From positions 17,290,594 through 17,354,593 of the forward strand of contig OU342807.1 of NCBI GenBank assembly GCA_910591455.2: a DNA stretch of 64,000 bases, written 5' to 3'. Of this stretch, positions 1 through 13,760 are shown piece by piece. Position 1 is the stretch's first letter. Each line of letters opens with the position of its first letter. The stretch comes from Pholis gunnellus (lineage: Eukaryota; Chordata; Actinopteri; Perciformes; Pholidae). The notes below the pieces were generated by a model, which made no database searches, was not told where the DNA came from, and worked only from the letters and a program-made list of their open reading frames with translations. The position numbers and the translations under genes were made by a program.

Positions 1-566
1 ACCTGCATAGTCTTCATCTCTCCTTTTATTTTCACCTTTCACAGCTGTTGGTTATAGTACCTATGAAGACGGAGCAGACAAATGCATGCATGTACGCATT
101 AACACACGTTCCATGAGGGCTGGATTCCTGGCTGAGCCTGATCTTGAGCTGGCCGCCTCTCTCTCGTCTTTCTGTGTCAGCTCCCCTGAGTGACATAAAG
201 CCTGAGTGGACATGGCACCGTCATCTGACTGGGACCAAATGGGCCATGAGTAACGACAGGGGACACCCAGCCCATTGGCTAATTGTCCTGAATAATGAGC
301 CTGGTTCTCCTCTCTGATTGGTGTTGGAGGTGGGAGGTTGGCAGGTCCATCCACAGTTTACAGCGTAGTGTCGCTAAAATGGATTTGTCAGATGACTGCT
401 GAGGTGGCAGGAGTCAAACCTCCATTTCCCATCCACCCACTGCAACATACACACACCATGCGAGGAATAAGCCCTCGTAGGCTACTGCTCAGCTACTCTG
501 CAGAACAAGGATATCGCTCAGAGACAGCTTTTGTTTCTGTATTCAGGCTGCAGTGGACTTACAGTC
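1..566. other. Unique sequence, no gene seen
   Basis: No open frame here resembles a known protein, and no repeat or RNA gene is evident. Confidence 0.5.
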
Positions 567-1649
567 CAGTGGCGGCTGGTGGAAAATGTTCTAGGTAGGG
601 CCATCCAATCAATTTCAGCAAACATCCCAGTATGATTTACTGCAAACAAATGAAGGTATCAAACACGCATTACTACTTTGCAGTTAAATATTTAACATTT
701 ATTCCAACACGAAAAAAAAGCAGTTAATAACACTGTGACAAACACGTCAGGACATCTTATTTTAGTCACCCTCACAGGGAATTCAGTATAATATATATAT
801 ACAGTATAATATATATCATATAATAATATTCAGTGTAATATACAACACACACATACATATATTGATATATATATAGATATAAGCTATGATGAGTTTTCAC
901 TGTTAATTTACCATCTCAATTAAATGTTGATGCCTCCATGACCAAGTTAAGCAGATGAGACTGAGGACAACTATGTAGAAGAACAGATGTTCACTTTATG
1001 TGACCTAATATGTAGCTTGACAGAGTTCTCATGTTTCCTTACCTCCTCCTCCCTCACTCCCTAACTGTCCGTGCTGGATCTGTCCCCTGTGTTTTAAAAA
1101 GCTAAATACGTTATTAGCATGACTGCATCCAGCTAGCCAAACCTGTCTGGTACAGCTACTAGAGAAGCTTTCTGCTTCTCTTTCCGGCTAGCCTGCTGTC
1201 TGATTGTGAGGTCAGGCTGATCTGGGATCAGCTCTTTCACTGAAGTTTCTCCGCCAAACTTCTCCTCTCAGACGGGTCTTGGAGGAGTAGTGCTCGCGCT
1301 GGCGCTCACACTGGCCTGTAGAGACTTCTCCTGACGAGAACGCGCAGCTTAATCTATTTGAGGACGCTGATTGGCTAAATTGTATGTCACTCATTTATAT
1401 CTTTAATCAGCAATTGGCTAAACTGCTTCATAGACCCGCCTCTTTTGGGCCAAATTCGTTTGGCCCCAAGCTGCGCGTTCTGAGACGTGCACACAGATAT
1501 CATATTTTACACACTACTGGGTACATTCCATAGTTCAAAAACACAAATATTGACAATTTGTATAATTTATTATTATTATTATTATTTATTTTTTGTGTGG
1601 CTCAAGGTGGGGCCAGGCCCCATGGCCCTCTATTGGCCAGCCGCCACTG
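567..1649. mobile_element. hAT-like non-autonomous DNA transposon, 1083 bp
   Basis: The left end is CAGTGGCGGCTGG and the right end is its inverse, CCAGCCGCCACTG. The flanking octamers TTACAGTC (559-566) and TTACATTC (1650-1657) match at 7 of 8 positions, as expected for an 8-bp hAT target duplication. The interior has AT-rich tracts and no transposase frame, so the element is non-autonomous. Confidence 0.8.
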
Positions 1650-3931
1650 TTACATTCTTAGCCTTTGCTATTTCACAGAGCCGAGACTATTTGATTCAAA
1701 TCTTTTCTGTGCTGTTGTGATAGTGAAAGTGAAAGTGAGCGAAGAAATTGCATTTACCTGAACCTGTTCATTTTCAGACTTAATTTCTAGAAATATAGCT
1801 GCCATTTGTTCAGCATCTGTAACTAAAACACTTTTTTTTTTTTTAAGATGTGTTGCAGCCCAATCCTGTAACAAAGAACAAAAACAACCAAAGGAAAAAT
1901 AATGATTTCACACAGAAATACAGAAATAACCGAGGCACTGTACTGGCTTTTTGCCATATAGGCATATAGGCTGCTAACTGGACTGTAATACCATTTTGAG
2001 TGTGGCTAGTTGCTACTGGTTTCCAACTGGTTCTCTTGATTGGGTTGTCAGATTGTAGCAGCCACTGTGCAACATGCAGAACACAGACATGATTGCAATG
2101 GAAACCAGTGCTGACAGAAGACACGGGGGGGGGGGTCGGAGAGAAAGAAACACGTGATAGATGATATGTCTTCATGAGCTCGGTCTGGGCTCATATATTT
2201 TACTTGTTTTGATCAAATTATGATCTGAGACTGTCTTACTCCATTGTGCAATATATTAGGGAACAAAGCAATAAATAGAGAAATGTTGAAACAAAAGGTT
2301 GAACTCAGGTGCACAGAAAGAAAGAACGACAGCGTTGTCACTGCATGGAGAAACCTTCCTGACTGAAGAGAGTGAAAACAAATAAGCTTATTGGAATCTA
2401 TTTTCAGACACAAAGAACATCAATTGTTATGAAAATTCTCACCAATTCTGCAGGTCCCCTGTGCTCGAATGAGCTTTTTAGCATATTTAACCTCATTGTT
2501 TTGGTCGGCCTGCAACCTTAAAGGTGCTCTATTCAATATCCAGAGCATTAATATCACATTAAGCAACTATTTGTAATGTAAAGAAAGATATTGCCGAGTA
2601 ATGTCTACTTGAGCATAAAATGAAGGTGCTCCTCCTTTTTAGTGCATGCTAGTGCACGTGAGCGTGACCCACTGGCTCGCTCACGCCCGCTGCTCTGCAC
2701 TGCGTTCTTAAGGCTGCACAACCGACCGTCAGCGTCCTCGAGGAAGCGTCTGGCTCCTCTTCAGGTTAACACTGTTAGCTCCAATGTTTTTGGTTCTGTG
2801 CTTGGTGTGTGGGCAACTATTTTGCTTAACTGTTTACATCATTAGGTGATATAACTCTCTTATGACTGAAGGGAATGGAAATATATAGGTCCATTACAAT
2901 TTATGTTTTAGACTTCAAGATGTATGGTGAGTTTTCATCAACCCTGTCGCCAAATCGGATCATTCATATTGGACACATCTGCAGAACTGTTGTGTTTGTT
3001 CCATTACAACATTGTTGAAACATTCAATGCCAAATTCTTTCTTTCTAAAGTATCTGCACATGGGTACTACAGTATGATTAGAGTTGAGACAAAACCGTCA
3101 TTATGGCAAATTCCCTATGATTAAGATTATGACTAGGCAAATTAAACACTTAGTTCTGGTTGGGGAAAGATTGCAGTGTTGGTTTAAAAAAGAGAACATT
3201 AATTGCAGATCAGTTGCCGGTCATGAAAACTGATCGTCCACATTCAAGTCCGGCTACTCGCCCATCCGCCACGCTTTTGAAATTTGTTAAATAAAGGGCA
3301 CACAACTTCCTGCATTGGTACTGAACGTTGCCGAGGGATTTAAATCCTGAGGTGCAAAATGGTCTAATGATTTTAGTTTTGGATACTGCTGCACACCTAT
3401 ATAAACTGATTATTACAAGGAACAAATGACACCTACGCCAACAAAACATTCAAAAACAAATCTATAAAGGAGGAGGAAAACCTTTTATCTAGCTATAAAA
3501 CATGGCATGATATCTATACCTTTCTCTTCCATTTGTGTCAAGATCAAGCTAAACGCCTCATGGCAGATTTATGTGACAGATTTTGGTAAATAGATGCAGA
3601 ACTGGAGACAGTTGTCTGCAGTGCTTTTTCTTGGCTAGTAATGGTTTGCACCCTAAATCACAGCGCCTGTGTCATATATGCTTATAACTGTGTGTTTACA
3701 TGAATATGCATTTTGTCATTACCAAAATATCAAGTCATTTCAAGCGACAAATATATCAGTGTGTGGGTGGGGGGGGGGGCTGTCATACTAGAAGTCTTTT
3801 ATGTCCTTCAGCTGATTTTGGCCTCTTGTCTTTTCATGGCTGTCATTCCCCCCCAACGCCACACCCTCTGTGCTGAGGCCTGCTGGGACTTCACACAACC
3901 CACTCACTGTCTGCTCATCAGCTCCGCTAGA

Positions 3932-3950
3932 TACACACACACACACACAC
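3932..3950. repeat. (AC)n microsatellite
   Basis: A short uninterrupted AC run, seen directly. Confidence 0.9.
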
Positions 3951-4322
3951 CAACACTCACACATATTCGTGCCCCTCGCAATTCCATGGCACCTTGCAGC
4001 ACAGCAGTTCGCTTTCGGCTGTCTGTCAGCGCCTCCCCTAAAAACATACCCAGAGCAGCAGTAGTATTACTCTATCAGCAGCTGAGCTGAGGTCCCCCAC
4101 ACCCCCCCTCCCTCCCTCCCTCCCCCCACTGAGACGACTCACTGGACCGTGACCACACCAGGTGGGAGACAGTCACATCGTGCCAACTTTGAAAGGAAGC
4201 GGTTTGACTCATTCATAAGTCTACATTTATAGATTTCTTTCTCAAAATATCTTGTTACAGAGACATCCAGGTTCAACTGATTGCATTTTCTGTTTTGCAA
4301 TATTTACCAGGTATAGATTTCA

Positions 4323-4326
<4 letters not shown>

Positions 4327-4353
<27 letters not shown>
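4327..4353. repeat. (TG)n microsatellite
   Basis: An uninterrupted TG run of about 13 units, seen directly. Confidence 0.95.
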
Positions 4354-4358
<5 letters not shown>

Positions 4359-5489
4359 TGGCAAAATGCGGTACTAGAGACACCTACTGTAGCGGGAACT
4401 ACCACAGAGGCAGTTTCAGTACTCTGCCAGGTGCTGCTATGTCTGTGGATGGGGTTTGTCACTGCGATAGCATCGCAACCATTCAATATGTTGTCATAAA
4501 ACTTTACAGGTCGGTAGTTGAGATCGGTGTGGTCCAACCAAGGGTGATGCTGGAAGTCAAGGGGTCATTGTCCACCCATCACTTTAAACCTATGGCCAGA
4601 TTTGGTGTCACAGCTGGTGTGATGTCATTACAAAATAGTCTTCAGTTCCCTACTTATTCTAAATACAACTGAGTTATGCAAGACTACGTATGTGTGAATA
4701 TGAGTGTGACTGTGTTGTGATCTTGCAGTGCCAGATTTAGACCTCTAATTTTGCATCGAAGGGTTTAGATATTATGCAATCAATATCCATTTCTTAAAAA
4801 TGTTTAAAAAGCAAGTTGAGATCGTGCATGTTTTAGTGAATTTAGCGCAAATCATATATACTTTCCCCATCACAGCTCGTGAAATACTTTCTGTAGGGTT
4901 CCAGGCATCCATTTGGTTTCTTTAATTTCAAAACTTGATTCCTTACTTCCTTAATGTTGGGTGACTCACACGAGACAGATACCTTCTATCATTTTTCAAA
5001 CTTTAGAAAGCCTCCTCTAAAGTCACAGCGGACTATTGTATCTTGTGACAAGTACACTGAACTTCATGTGTAAAATTGGTGGCATTCCTCTCTAACATAC
5101 TCTTAAAATGATTGAGCTGCGTGATCCCTCACAGTGACCACCAAGTCTGCATTCTAATATGTGTCAAAGCTACGCTGTCATGATGCAGTGCAGATGTTTC
5201 AAATCAAACCTCATATCCATGCAATGATCATGCAACTGAAAAAAATAAATAATGCAGACTTGATGCAGATTCACTGTGATAGATTTTACACAACTGGAGC
5301 CGGTCTTAACATCTTATTGATTTACATGCTATAAGCAAATTAATGGAAACCAAGCAGCTCAGATTTGGAGGGAATATCCATGCAAATACCTGAACTCTGC
5401 CTTTCATAAAACACACGTGACTCATAATTAAGACATGCAGCAATATTATCATCCATTTGGAGCCATGTTGGTATTCACCTGACAAATAT

Positions 5490-5740
5490 AAGTCCAATGT
5501 TCACTCTCCTTTTAGCTCTGTTTTTAGTTTCTATCTACTCCTGAGGGAATAGCTGGCTCTTTAGCTGCTAAATGGTCTACTATGTTCACCAACTAATTCA
5601 GAGCTTTGTTTATTTGTTGTTTGGTGCTGGGCAGGTAGAGCACAACCATCGGACTTTTTTTTATGAAAACAGCTGCTATGTCTGTAAACATCGCTGATGA
5701 GAGCGGAAAGACTGAACCAAAGCGATAAACTAAAATGTGT
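5490..5740 (-). repeat. Dispersed repeat family F, copy 1 (minus)
   Basis: Read on the minus strand this copy contains GGTGAACATAGTAGACCATT and then TTAGCAGCTAAAGAGCCAG. These match the plus-strand copies near 10.3-10.6 kb and 47.0-47.3 kb. Shared landmarks are AGCACCAA, GAACATAG, TTAGCAGCT and AGAGCCAG. I recall the family as a common unclassified teleost repeat. No coding capacity is seen and the ends are uncertain. Confidence 0.6.
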
Positions 5741-8700
5741 GGAGTTTAGCAGCTTTAAGGAGATAAAACTTGCACTGGAAGGGGCCTTTTAAAGAGGAAC
5801 TTAACACGCCCCGAACATCCATTTTTTAAAGCACATTTTCTAATTGTGATTTGTTGATTCAAGCCACAAGCTGAGCTAAGCAGTCTTACCTCAGTCCTAA
5901 ACGTTGTAGATATGCTCCATCATCAGCCTGTAGCTTATGAGCTCGAGTCTTGGTATGTGTTGCAGAGACTTCGAAAGTGGCAACACAGGGAGACTGAAAG
6001 GTAACAAAATGCACTGGTCAGCCAATGGGAGGCTTACAGTGACTTTTGTGTTTAATATTTTTTTGCATCACTACCTGAAATTAAAATAGCTTTCATTTAT
6101 GAATTGGGCCTATACGCTAAAAAGTCAAAATTTATACTGCAGACTTTTATCCGGTGAAAACCTGTCCAGGCTGTTTCCTCACCTTCCACTCAGTGTCTGT
6201 TAACTTCTGACCCTCTGTGACTCTAATTAGAAACAAGTGGGTAAAACCAATTGATTAATTAATTCTCAGTGATGAAGTGAGAGTGCGGAGACCACCCCTC
6301 AAGTGGAGGACCCACAATGCTTTGCCATCAGCCTGTATCTCTCTGTGTATCTCTGGGTTTCCCAGAGAGTCTGGGTCACCTCTATGCCCAGCCCTACTTG
6401 ACTGGATAATTAGCTGCCCAGCCCTCGCTGCCAGACTGTACGCCCCATGGATTTATGATGGTGATGGCTGGCCTGGTCTCGAGGGGGATGGTGTGTGTTT
6501 GTGTGTGGGTATGCGCCGATGAGGCCAAGGGAGACATGGCTGTCCTACTAATGAGGGGACACAAGGTTATTTACGGCAGGCTGGACCAGTGTCATGGATA
6601 TGGAGATACGGTAATACTTGGGTAATAAATCATTTAGAATGTGTGGGAGTTTGGGGGAGAGAGAGAGAGAGAAGGGGGGGGGGGGTTGAAATCCCACTGA
6701 AATGGCCACAGATTGGTGTGCTTTTCAGTAACAGCCTCTTTCACACACTTCTACTGCAAGGACAAGGGAGCCCTCATCTTTATAATATCACTGTTTCTCC
6801 TCTCTGCAGACACTTATATTCAGTCGAAGACATATCTGTCACAGGCATCTATTTACATTATGTATCACACTTTTTACTTGCGTTGCTGTGAACAAAACTG
6901 AAGCTCTCTCCACCTCCGCTGCAGTGACTCATCGGCGCTTTATTCTTTCGGTGCATTATGGCGCCATTCACAGCTGAGACTGAACATCCATTGGCTGCAG
7001 GTCAACGGGAGACAGGTGCTGCGGTGAAAAGACCGTGCTTTTTAAAATGTTGTTCCTGTAACATTTAGGTAAACATTTATTAGTGTGGTTCTTCTTCCAT
7101 TTTCTGGTCACAAATGGGAAACCGAGGCATTTCAAGGGCTTCAGTGTCGTCAGCATGCAAAGGCAGCGTGAGTGGCTGTGAGTGTAAACCAGAAGACCAC
7201 TTTACTGTGAAGCACGGGTTATGAAATGTACTCTGAAGGCCTTAAAGCATGCCCCGTAGACGACAGTTTAATTGACCATTCAAAAAAAGCCTCCAGTCTT
7301 TAAAGATCACTTACATTGTCGACATTAAAAGAGCTCTTTGCGTGTCTCTGTTCAGACAAGGTTGACCTGTCTGAAGCTTTCGAGGTCTTTTTGAAACATT
7401 CATCTGACCCCGCACTGAGAAGATTACTAAATGGCCTCTTTGTAAAATATGCACCTGTTGCTGTGTTGATATTATTCTCACAAAAAAGCGAAGATACATT
7501 TTAAAATGAAGCTCTGACCTTTGGATGGGCGTCTTTTATCAAAGTGGAGTACATGTCTGGCTGTGGATTGGCTGCACTGTTGGATCTGTTCTCGTTAACC
7601 AGAGAACTGAACTTTGTTCTCACCTCACTCTTCAAGCCAAATTTGTCCTCCAGCAAAAATGCAGACCTTTGACCCCGTGCGCTTTTGTAATTTATGTTCT
7701 CTTCAGTCTGACTGTAACACCACGATGTTTGTGTTTCATGCTACAGAGACTTTTTCTCCCCGTGTCGGACGCCCACAAGGAAAAATCACCCTGTCAGAGC
7801 GAACATAAAACAGTAGGTATTTACACTCCACTTGTACCTTATTGGCCACCTACACGTCCTGTTTCTTTTGTACTTGACAGTCTATACAGACCTCATGAAT
7901 TGTATTATACAACACTTGTTTTCATTAGATGACTTCATTTTATTTATCTGCTCCAGCGCCGAACAGTAGTGATGGAAACATGACACCCTCGTGGACACCC
8001 TCATTTTCATCCCTTTTTTGGTGCGATGCTCTGAGATGCGCGTTGAATTGAATATGTAATAAACAAAAACAATAGGGATTTGGACAATTATTTATTACAT
8101 ACAAAACATACACTTAATAGGTTCTCCCCAAAGCCACCAGACTCCAGTCCAACAACAGTCATCTTTCCTTGCTGATCGGTGTAAAACTGTAATACTGTAA
8201 AACCCTGCTTCTGGTGCCAGGCGGAGAATTCATGACGCCTGGCACATAAAAAGAAGAAAACCAGAGAGGCCGGTGCAACGACACTGCATACTCGCAATGG
8301 GAAAGGAGTCTAACCCTGCGGTTTTCCATGTTTGAAAAACGTACATACATGCGCTCTTTTTGCTGGAATAGGGGAATAAGTGTGAGAAGGCACACCTCTC
8401 CAAGGGTTCACAGCAAAATAACCTTACCACAGAACAACATGACATCAAACCCAGAAATGGATGTACCATAGTATCATTCTTTTCAAAAGTGCACTTCCAA
8501 GCTGCTCCAGGCGCCCGATCACGTCAAAAACAACATGAAGAGGGAGCTGCACGCTTTCAGTGAAAAACCAAGACAGTTTAGCACATAACCCCTCAGGTCT
8601 GCGTCGGGTAATTCCCTCAACACACACTGTCAGATTTCTTCAAAGATCTTCAAGCTGCAGAAGGTGAGAACAGAAACATATACATGCGATGTAGTGTTGA

Positions 8701-9517
8701 CCGAAATAAAGAGAACCGCTTGAGGTTTCGGTTTGAAACAGGCATGTTGCTGTTTTTTTTTGTTACAGTATATTCTTCCTCATACAACAGAGACCTGTGT
8801 TTAGAGAGGGGAAGAAAGAAACAGCTGAACATCAATATGAGCGTGAGACTGTCAAAGAGCTTCATTTCTAGTCAGCTTAATATTCCCGTGTGGCATCTGT
8901 TAGCTCCATTTTCTCTAGATAGCATTTTGAATGGCTCAGTGGGAAAATGCAATGTCAATGAATTACACCACATTATCTTAGCCACCTAGCTTTGTCATCC
9001 AGTTGATGGGGCTGTCGCCTGTATATGCCTGGACAACTCTGGCTGTTTGCCAGCGTGTCCTGTTGATGTAGCCAACTTTATCCCCTTTACCAGTGAGCTG
9101 TGACTAATACGAAAACACATCTGACATCTGGCTTACTCAATCTGCTGGTTTTAAATAGATGTTGGCTCACTAATGCATTCATTCGCTCTTTTCTTTAAGG
9201 GAGGGGGTGACATCTGCCTGAGCAGTGTCTGGGGAAGGTGCTAGAAAAGCTTCTCAGATGGTGACGTTTGCACTGAAAGCAAGCACAAGTAGATGCTTTT
9301 TTGAATATGTTTTACTGTGGGGAGAATGTTTACATATGGAAAATGTCTTCTTTCTTTCAGCATCATTTGTGACCTCTTCATGTTACTTTTGGTGTTTTAT
9401 TTGTCGCGGCACAGGAAACTCCTGGCTGGTTCAGGTCATCTGGGTTCTGAGCCTTTCTGCTGAAAAGGAAAAATGTGATGACGTCATGTGTGTCAGAGCG
9501 AACACACTGTACTACAC
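5741..9517. other. Gene-free stretch
   Basis: No supported gene. A GA run followed by a G run lies at about 6655-6685. About 6270-6560 is GC-richer, with an 81-codon chance frame. About 5790-6130 looks like old repeat sequence, but I could not match it within the window. On the minus strand an AATAAA-like signal lies near 8090, with no upstream coding sequence to go with it. Confidence 0.45.
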
Positions 9518-9834
9518 CAGTCGTTGCCAACCTTTTTGGCATGCGACCCCTTTTAATAAGTCTAGTTGTGACCCCTCGTCACAGGTCATGGCCTCATCGT
9601 AGTCATGGGTTATGAGCAGTTCTACCAAAGAGGACATTTTTTTGTTCTCAAATTGCTTCATCAAAGTGTGTATTTTACAAGAAAAAAAAACTAATATTAG
9701 AGAAAAGTCAGAAAGATAAACATATTTTAATGTTTATGACGTATTCTATTTTTTCTTATCCCTTTAACCTTTGACCCCTGGGATTTATCGTTGGACCCCT
9801 GGTGGGGCCCTGACCCACAGATTGGGACCCTGTG
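9518..9834. mobile_element. Degenerate hAT-like MITE
   Basis: The left end CAGTCGTTGCCAACCTTTTT is followed by GGCATGCGACCCC. Near the right end CTGACCCACAGATTGGGACC forms a partial inverse. This layout is typical of vertebrate hAT (Charlie-like) MITEs whose ends read CAGTGGTTCCCAACC. No clear 8-bp duplication survives, so the element is old or its right end has decayed. Confidence 0.6.
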
Positions 9835-10271
9835 GTCTGTCGACCACAGGGGTTGGTTACAGTAGCAGTGATAAGAACAATGTGGGAAACCATCCAATTC
9901 CTTATTGGGGAAAAAGTAAAATGTTATGAAATTGGAAGAGTAAAAGAAAGGACTTGGATAAATTCAAATTACCGCATGTGTCATCTTTAAAGTGCTCTAA
10001 TAAACATCTTCTAAAAAGTATGATGAAACAGATAAGCACAACACATAAACTATGTCACAAAAGACATCAGATTAATTAAAGCCACCACACACACTGATAA
10101 ATATTCTGAAAAGGATAATAATGGCTTTCAATCAACTTAACCACTTTGGCCTCTTGAAATACACGTTCTTGAACTTGAATTCCTACTTAAAGCTGTAATA
10201 AGAAATATTCTCACATGAATAATGAATCAAGTATTTATGTGGACGTGCACTGACAAAACATATTTCAGACT

Positions 10272-10640
10272 TGGCTCTTCGGTTCCTCTCAGCTCCACAC
10301 GCGCCTTTCAGCCCGTTGTTTAGGTTTTCCGACCCCGAACTTTTTGGTTCACTCTCTCTGCTCTTATAAGTCGTTTGTTGTTGTTGGACGGCAACAGGCA
10401 ACTATTTCCAGTGAAAAAGCTCTCAAAACCAGCTGTACGCAGCACCAAGCAGCAGACAGACGACGTTAGAGAGTCAGATATTTTTATTAGGAATTAGAGG
10501 AGACCACAAGGACTTTAAGGAAAGTAAATATTGGACTTGAATTTACCAGGTGGCCAGAAACATGACTCCAAATGAGCTTATGTTGCTCTGTATCTTCCGG
10601 AATGTGCAAATAGGCAACACATTCGCCCGAACAACTTTAT
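10272..10640 (+). repeat. Dispersed repeat family F, copy 2
   Basis: This copy shares CTCAGCTCCAC, AGCTGTACGC, ACCAAGCAGCAGACA and TTGCTCTGTATCTTC-like blocks, in the same order, with the copy at about 47025-47320. It also matches the inverted copy at 5490-5740. The element class is unknown. Confidence 0.6.
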
Positions 10641-13600
10641 AAGGTGATAATACGTTAAGTGTTTCCAGCTTGTTTGGAAAAAACGTTAAAACTTTGCTGC
10701 TTTCCGGTGACCTGATGAAACTTTACTGCCTGGATAGCATTTGTGAAGTCTCACCCTCCACCATCAGCACCCTTCTTAACATCTTACATTATTTGTAGTT
10801 CAATCCGCGGAGCTCAGTCAACGAACAGGAAAACTGTTGAATAAAAGAGGATATCTTGGAGGCAAGGCGATGGCTTGATGCATGTTCACTGGGTTGTAAA
10901 AGATGCCTTGCTCTTAGTGTCTAATTACTCCTCCCTTTGTACATCCGCCTCTTTCCTCCTCTGTCTTCTTTCTCTGACCTCAGGAAAAACAATGAAAAAA
11001 ACCCAACTGCTCACTATCCCTTTGTTCCACTTGCCTGCATCTTTTCTTTCTTTTTTTTTATAGCATAAAGAGCTAATTCATCAAATGCCTCACATTTACC
11101 CCGCCCGCAGGCTCCCTGACATTAGGAGAACCTTTTGTTTTTGTTCTCCCAGTAATTCACACCAAATCTACACTCTGTTTGGAAGTGCCATTACTCAAAA
11201 TAATATTTAATTATTAGGGTTTTCTTTGGGGGTTTTTGGCTCTGGGAAAAATAAATATGTACCTTGATACTGTAAATAAGGCAAAACCTGAATATTGTCA
11301 ACTGCAGTCACACATATCGGCCTGAGTACTTTATGGTGTTAATACACAAAATCACAGCACTGCTTCTTAGTTCAATTCCTTCCATATTTGTGTCTTGTAT
11401 CTATAACCCATCACAGATTAATAATTAATTGACCATTTACAGGAGCAGTTGATAATTAGTGCACAGTCATTGTACATCCCTGGCCTCAGGTTACTCCTCT
11501 GAAGACATCCTGCAGAGCCGGCTAAAGACAAAGCACCGGTCTCTGGCTACATTTTACAAATTCATGCTTCAGTCTGCAGAAACAGCTCTGGTGCATTTAA
11601 GTACTCTTTGATTCCAGACTGTGGAAGAGAAAAGTGAAATGTAAGTACAGTGTAACATGCCTCCATAATCTATTTATTCCAAGAGATAGCATGTCTGAGT
11701 TTTCATGATTCAGAAAACTTACAGTGTTGTATATTCCTTACAGGTATGCATATCCCACATAATGTAACTCAAGGCCTTTTGATTGTAACGAATCAGGTTG
11801 TCTCTCATTTCTGCAGCTAAACGTACTTTGGACTGTAGCAGGGGTAGAAGTATTTCACTTACTCTTGTTTTACAGAGTAGTTCTTTTGCGTACTTTTTTG
11901 AGTATTTAAAAAAATTGGTAATTTCACTTTCAAGTATTGTTCTGCATTTCAAGTCGCATGTGTTACAGAGTGAAAACAAAAGTCACATGAAAAAGTCCTG
12001 ACAAACGGTGTGAAAACTGAACAAAAGAACGTCGATAAATCATCAATGTCTGTGGCCGCAGGAGGGCAGAGCTCATCGTATCCTCATACAACGGTTCGTA
12101 TGACATCTTATGAAAAGTTACTCCTCATTCTTCCTACGAAAGCCAGCAACACTTTCCTCTTGTTACTTGCATACAATCTTTTCAAAATATATTTCCGTCT
12201 TCACAGCACACTACTCGGTTAGGAAGAAAAGATTGTCGTTTGGATTAAATTAACCACAGAAGTGCCGTGACTACATCACGCAAGTAACCTGACAGATAAA
12301 TCAACATTGACATCTTGTTCCACACGGGGAACGGACAGCACTCTCCTGGCTGACAGATCGCTGGTTGTTGGACCCATCCATAACCCCCACGCCCTTTTAC
12401 TTGGGTAGAATTTCTTTAAATTAACAGGATTACTTGAGAACAATACTTTCACCACCTGTGGGCAGTGGTAATTATGAGGTGAATCACTAAATATTGGTAA
12501 TTCATTGCAAAAAGAGCTGCTTGGTAGACTGGGAATGCTGTGTAATTGTTAAATGTTCCATCAGGCCCAATTAAGTTCTAACATTTTATAACCTAGGTTG
12601 TTTTGTTCTCCCCTCACACCCAAGTTCAAAGTGTTGTCACAAACACTTTGTTCTAATTAGCAGTGAAAAGTAGAGGAAGACCTCAGCGCTCTAACTTTTG
12701 CTCCGTATATTTTCAACTACAACAATGGCTAATTTATTGCGATATGCATACAACAATAACAAACAACTACTACATAATATGAAGCGTTTTATCTTTCAGT
12801 GCTAGTGCAGGAACATGTAGTAAATGTGGAATATGTATCAAACACCGTCCTGTGTGAGAAGATGCGAAAATAATTCCTCTCATGAAAAATCCCCTTCAGT
12901 TTAAATAGTCTAAAGTGGTCGTCAGCCCAGAGGAAATAACAAACTAACTCTTTACAGACAATTTTTAAGACTGCACAGAGTATTTGATACTGAAAAGATG
13001 CCGGTGTTTACAGTTACAGCTACTTCATAAACTGTCCTATTGAAAATATATATTTTATTTCCTATAGACATGTGGAGCCATGGATCATGTATCATATTTT
13101 CATTTTTACAGCGACTAATGTGATATTCGCTCCCTTTCTTAACTCAGGCACCGTGTCTCTCTTTTAGTTTATTGCGGCTGCTGCATGGCAGAAAGCTGTT
13201 TTGTTCATATCCGCTTTCAGCCTTTGTCAGTGACTAAGACACAATGATCTTTGTTCTTCCATCTCCATAGATTTAAGCAAAAGCTGTACATGGCTCCATT
13301 CATTGCAACACATACAAATTTCTCAATCTTTGCTGCCATGGATTTAAAACGTCCTCAAATGCCTCCACAGCCCCTCCGTCTGTCTCATCGCCTGGGGCTG
13401 CAGCTTGTTCTTGCCTTCTTTGCAAAATCTGCAAAAAGTGTTGTTGGCTTTTGGTTGCAGCGACAAAATACATGAAGGTTTTTACTGTGACATCCCATTC
13501 TACTGAAATAACTCGGCTATTAGAAACAAGTTCTATAGTAAAAACTGACAAAAACCGTTAACCTGAACACCATCCTGCAAACTGATCTAAATATGAAAAT

Positions 13601-13652
13601 ATACAGATTATTTATTTATTCTCTCAAACAAACCTATTTTTTTTATGTTTTT
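10641..13652. other. Gene-free stretch
   Basis: AT-rich unique sequence with no supported coding region. Only the short repeat at 12215-12300 could be matched elsewhere in the window. Confidence 0.45.
12215..12300 (+). repeat. Dispersed repeat family E, copy 1
   Basis: The block GGTTAGGAAGAAAAGATTGT, followed by CGTTTGGATTAAATTAACCA, matches the stretch at about 38740-38785 (GGTTTGGGAAAAGATCGTCG, then TTTGGGTTAAAATAACTATG). Both are followed by similar GTGCCGTGA/GGGCCTGA sequence. The class is unknown. Confidence 0.5.
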
Positions 13653-13760
13653 GAAGGAATAGTTTGGCGTTTTTGAAAATGAATTTGTTTGCTTTATTTC
13701 CGAGAGATAGATGAGAAGATAGAAATTCCATACTTACATGCTATACGTTAAAACAGTATT
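13653..13760 (+). repeat. Dispersed repeat family D, copy 1 (one end)
   Basis: GAAGGAATAGTTTGGCGTTT and then AGATGAGAAGATAG match the end of a teleost repeat whose other parts appear near 37.6-37.8 kb (TTGCTGAGAGTTAGATGAG). The copy is a fragment. Confidence 0.5.

Larger units (their letters stand above)
1650..5489. other. Gene-free AT-rich stretch with short microsatellites
   Basis: I see no coding region. The stretch holds a poly-T run (about 1832-1844), G runs near 2125 and 3770, a CA run (3932-3950), a CCCT/CCTC pyrimidine run near 4105-4130 and a TG run (4327-4353). About 2520-2850 changes from AT-rich to CG-rich and resembles a degenerate dispersed fish repeat, which I could not confirm. 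Confidence 0.45.

Noticed and set aside
8060..8650. Possible 3' end of a minus-strand gene (AATAAA-like signal near 8090)
   Set aside because: No coding sequence, splice sites or homology upstream of the signal; one hexamer is expected by chance in AT-rich DNA.
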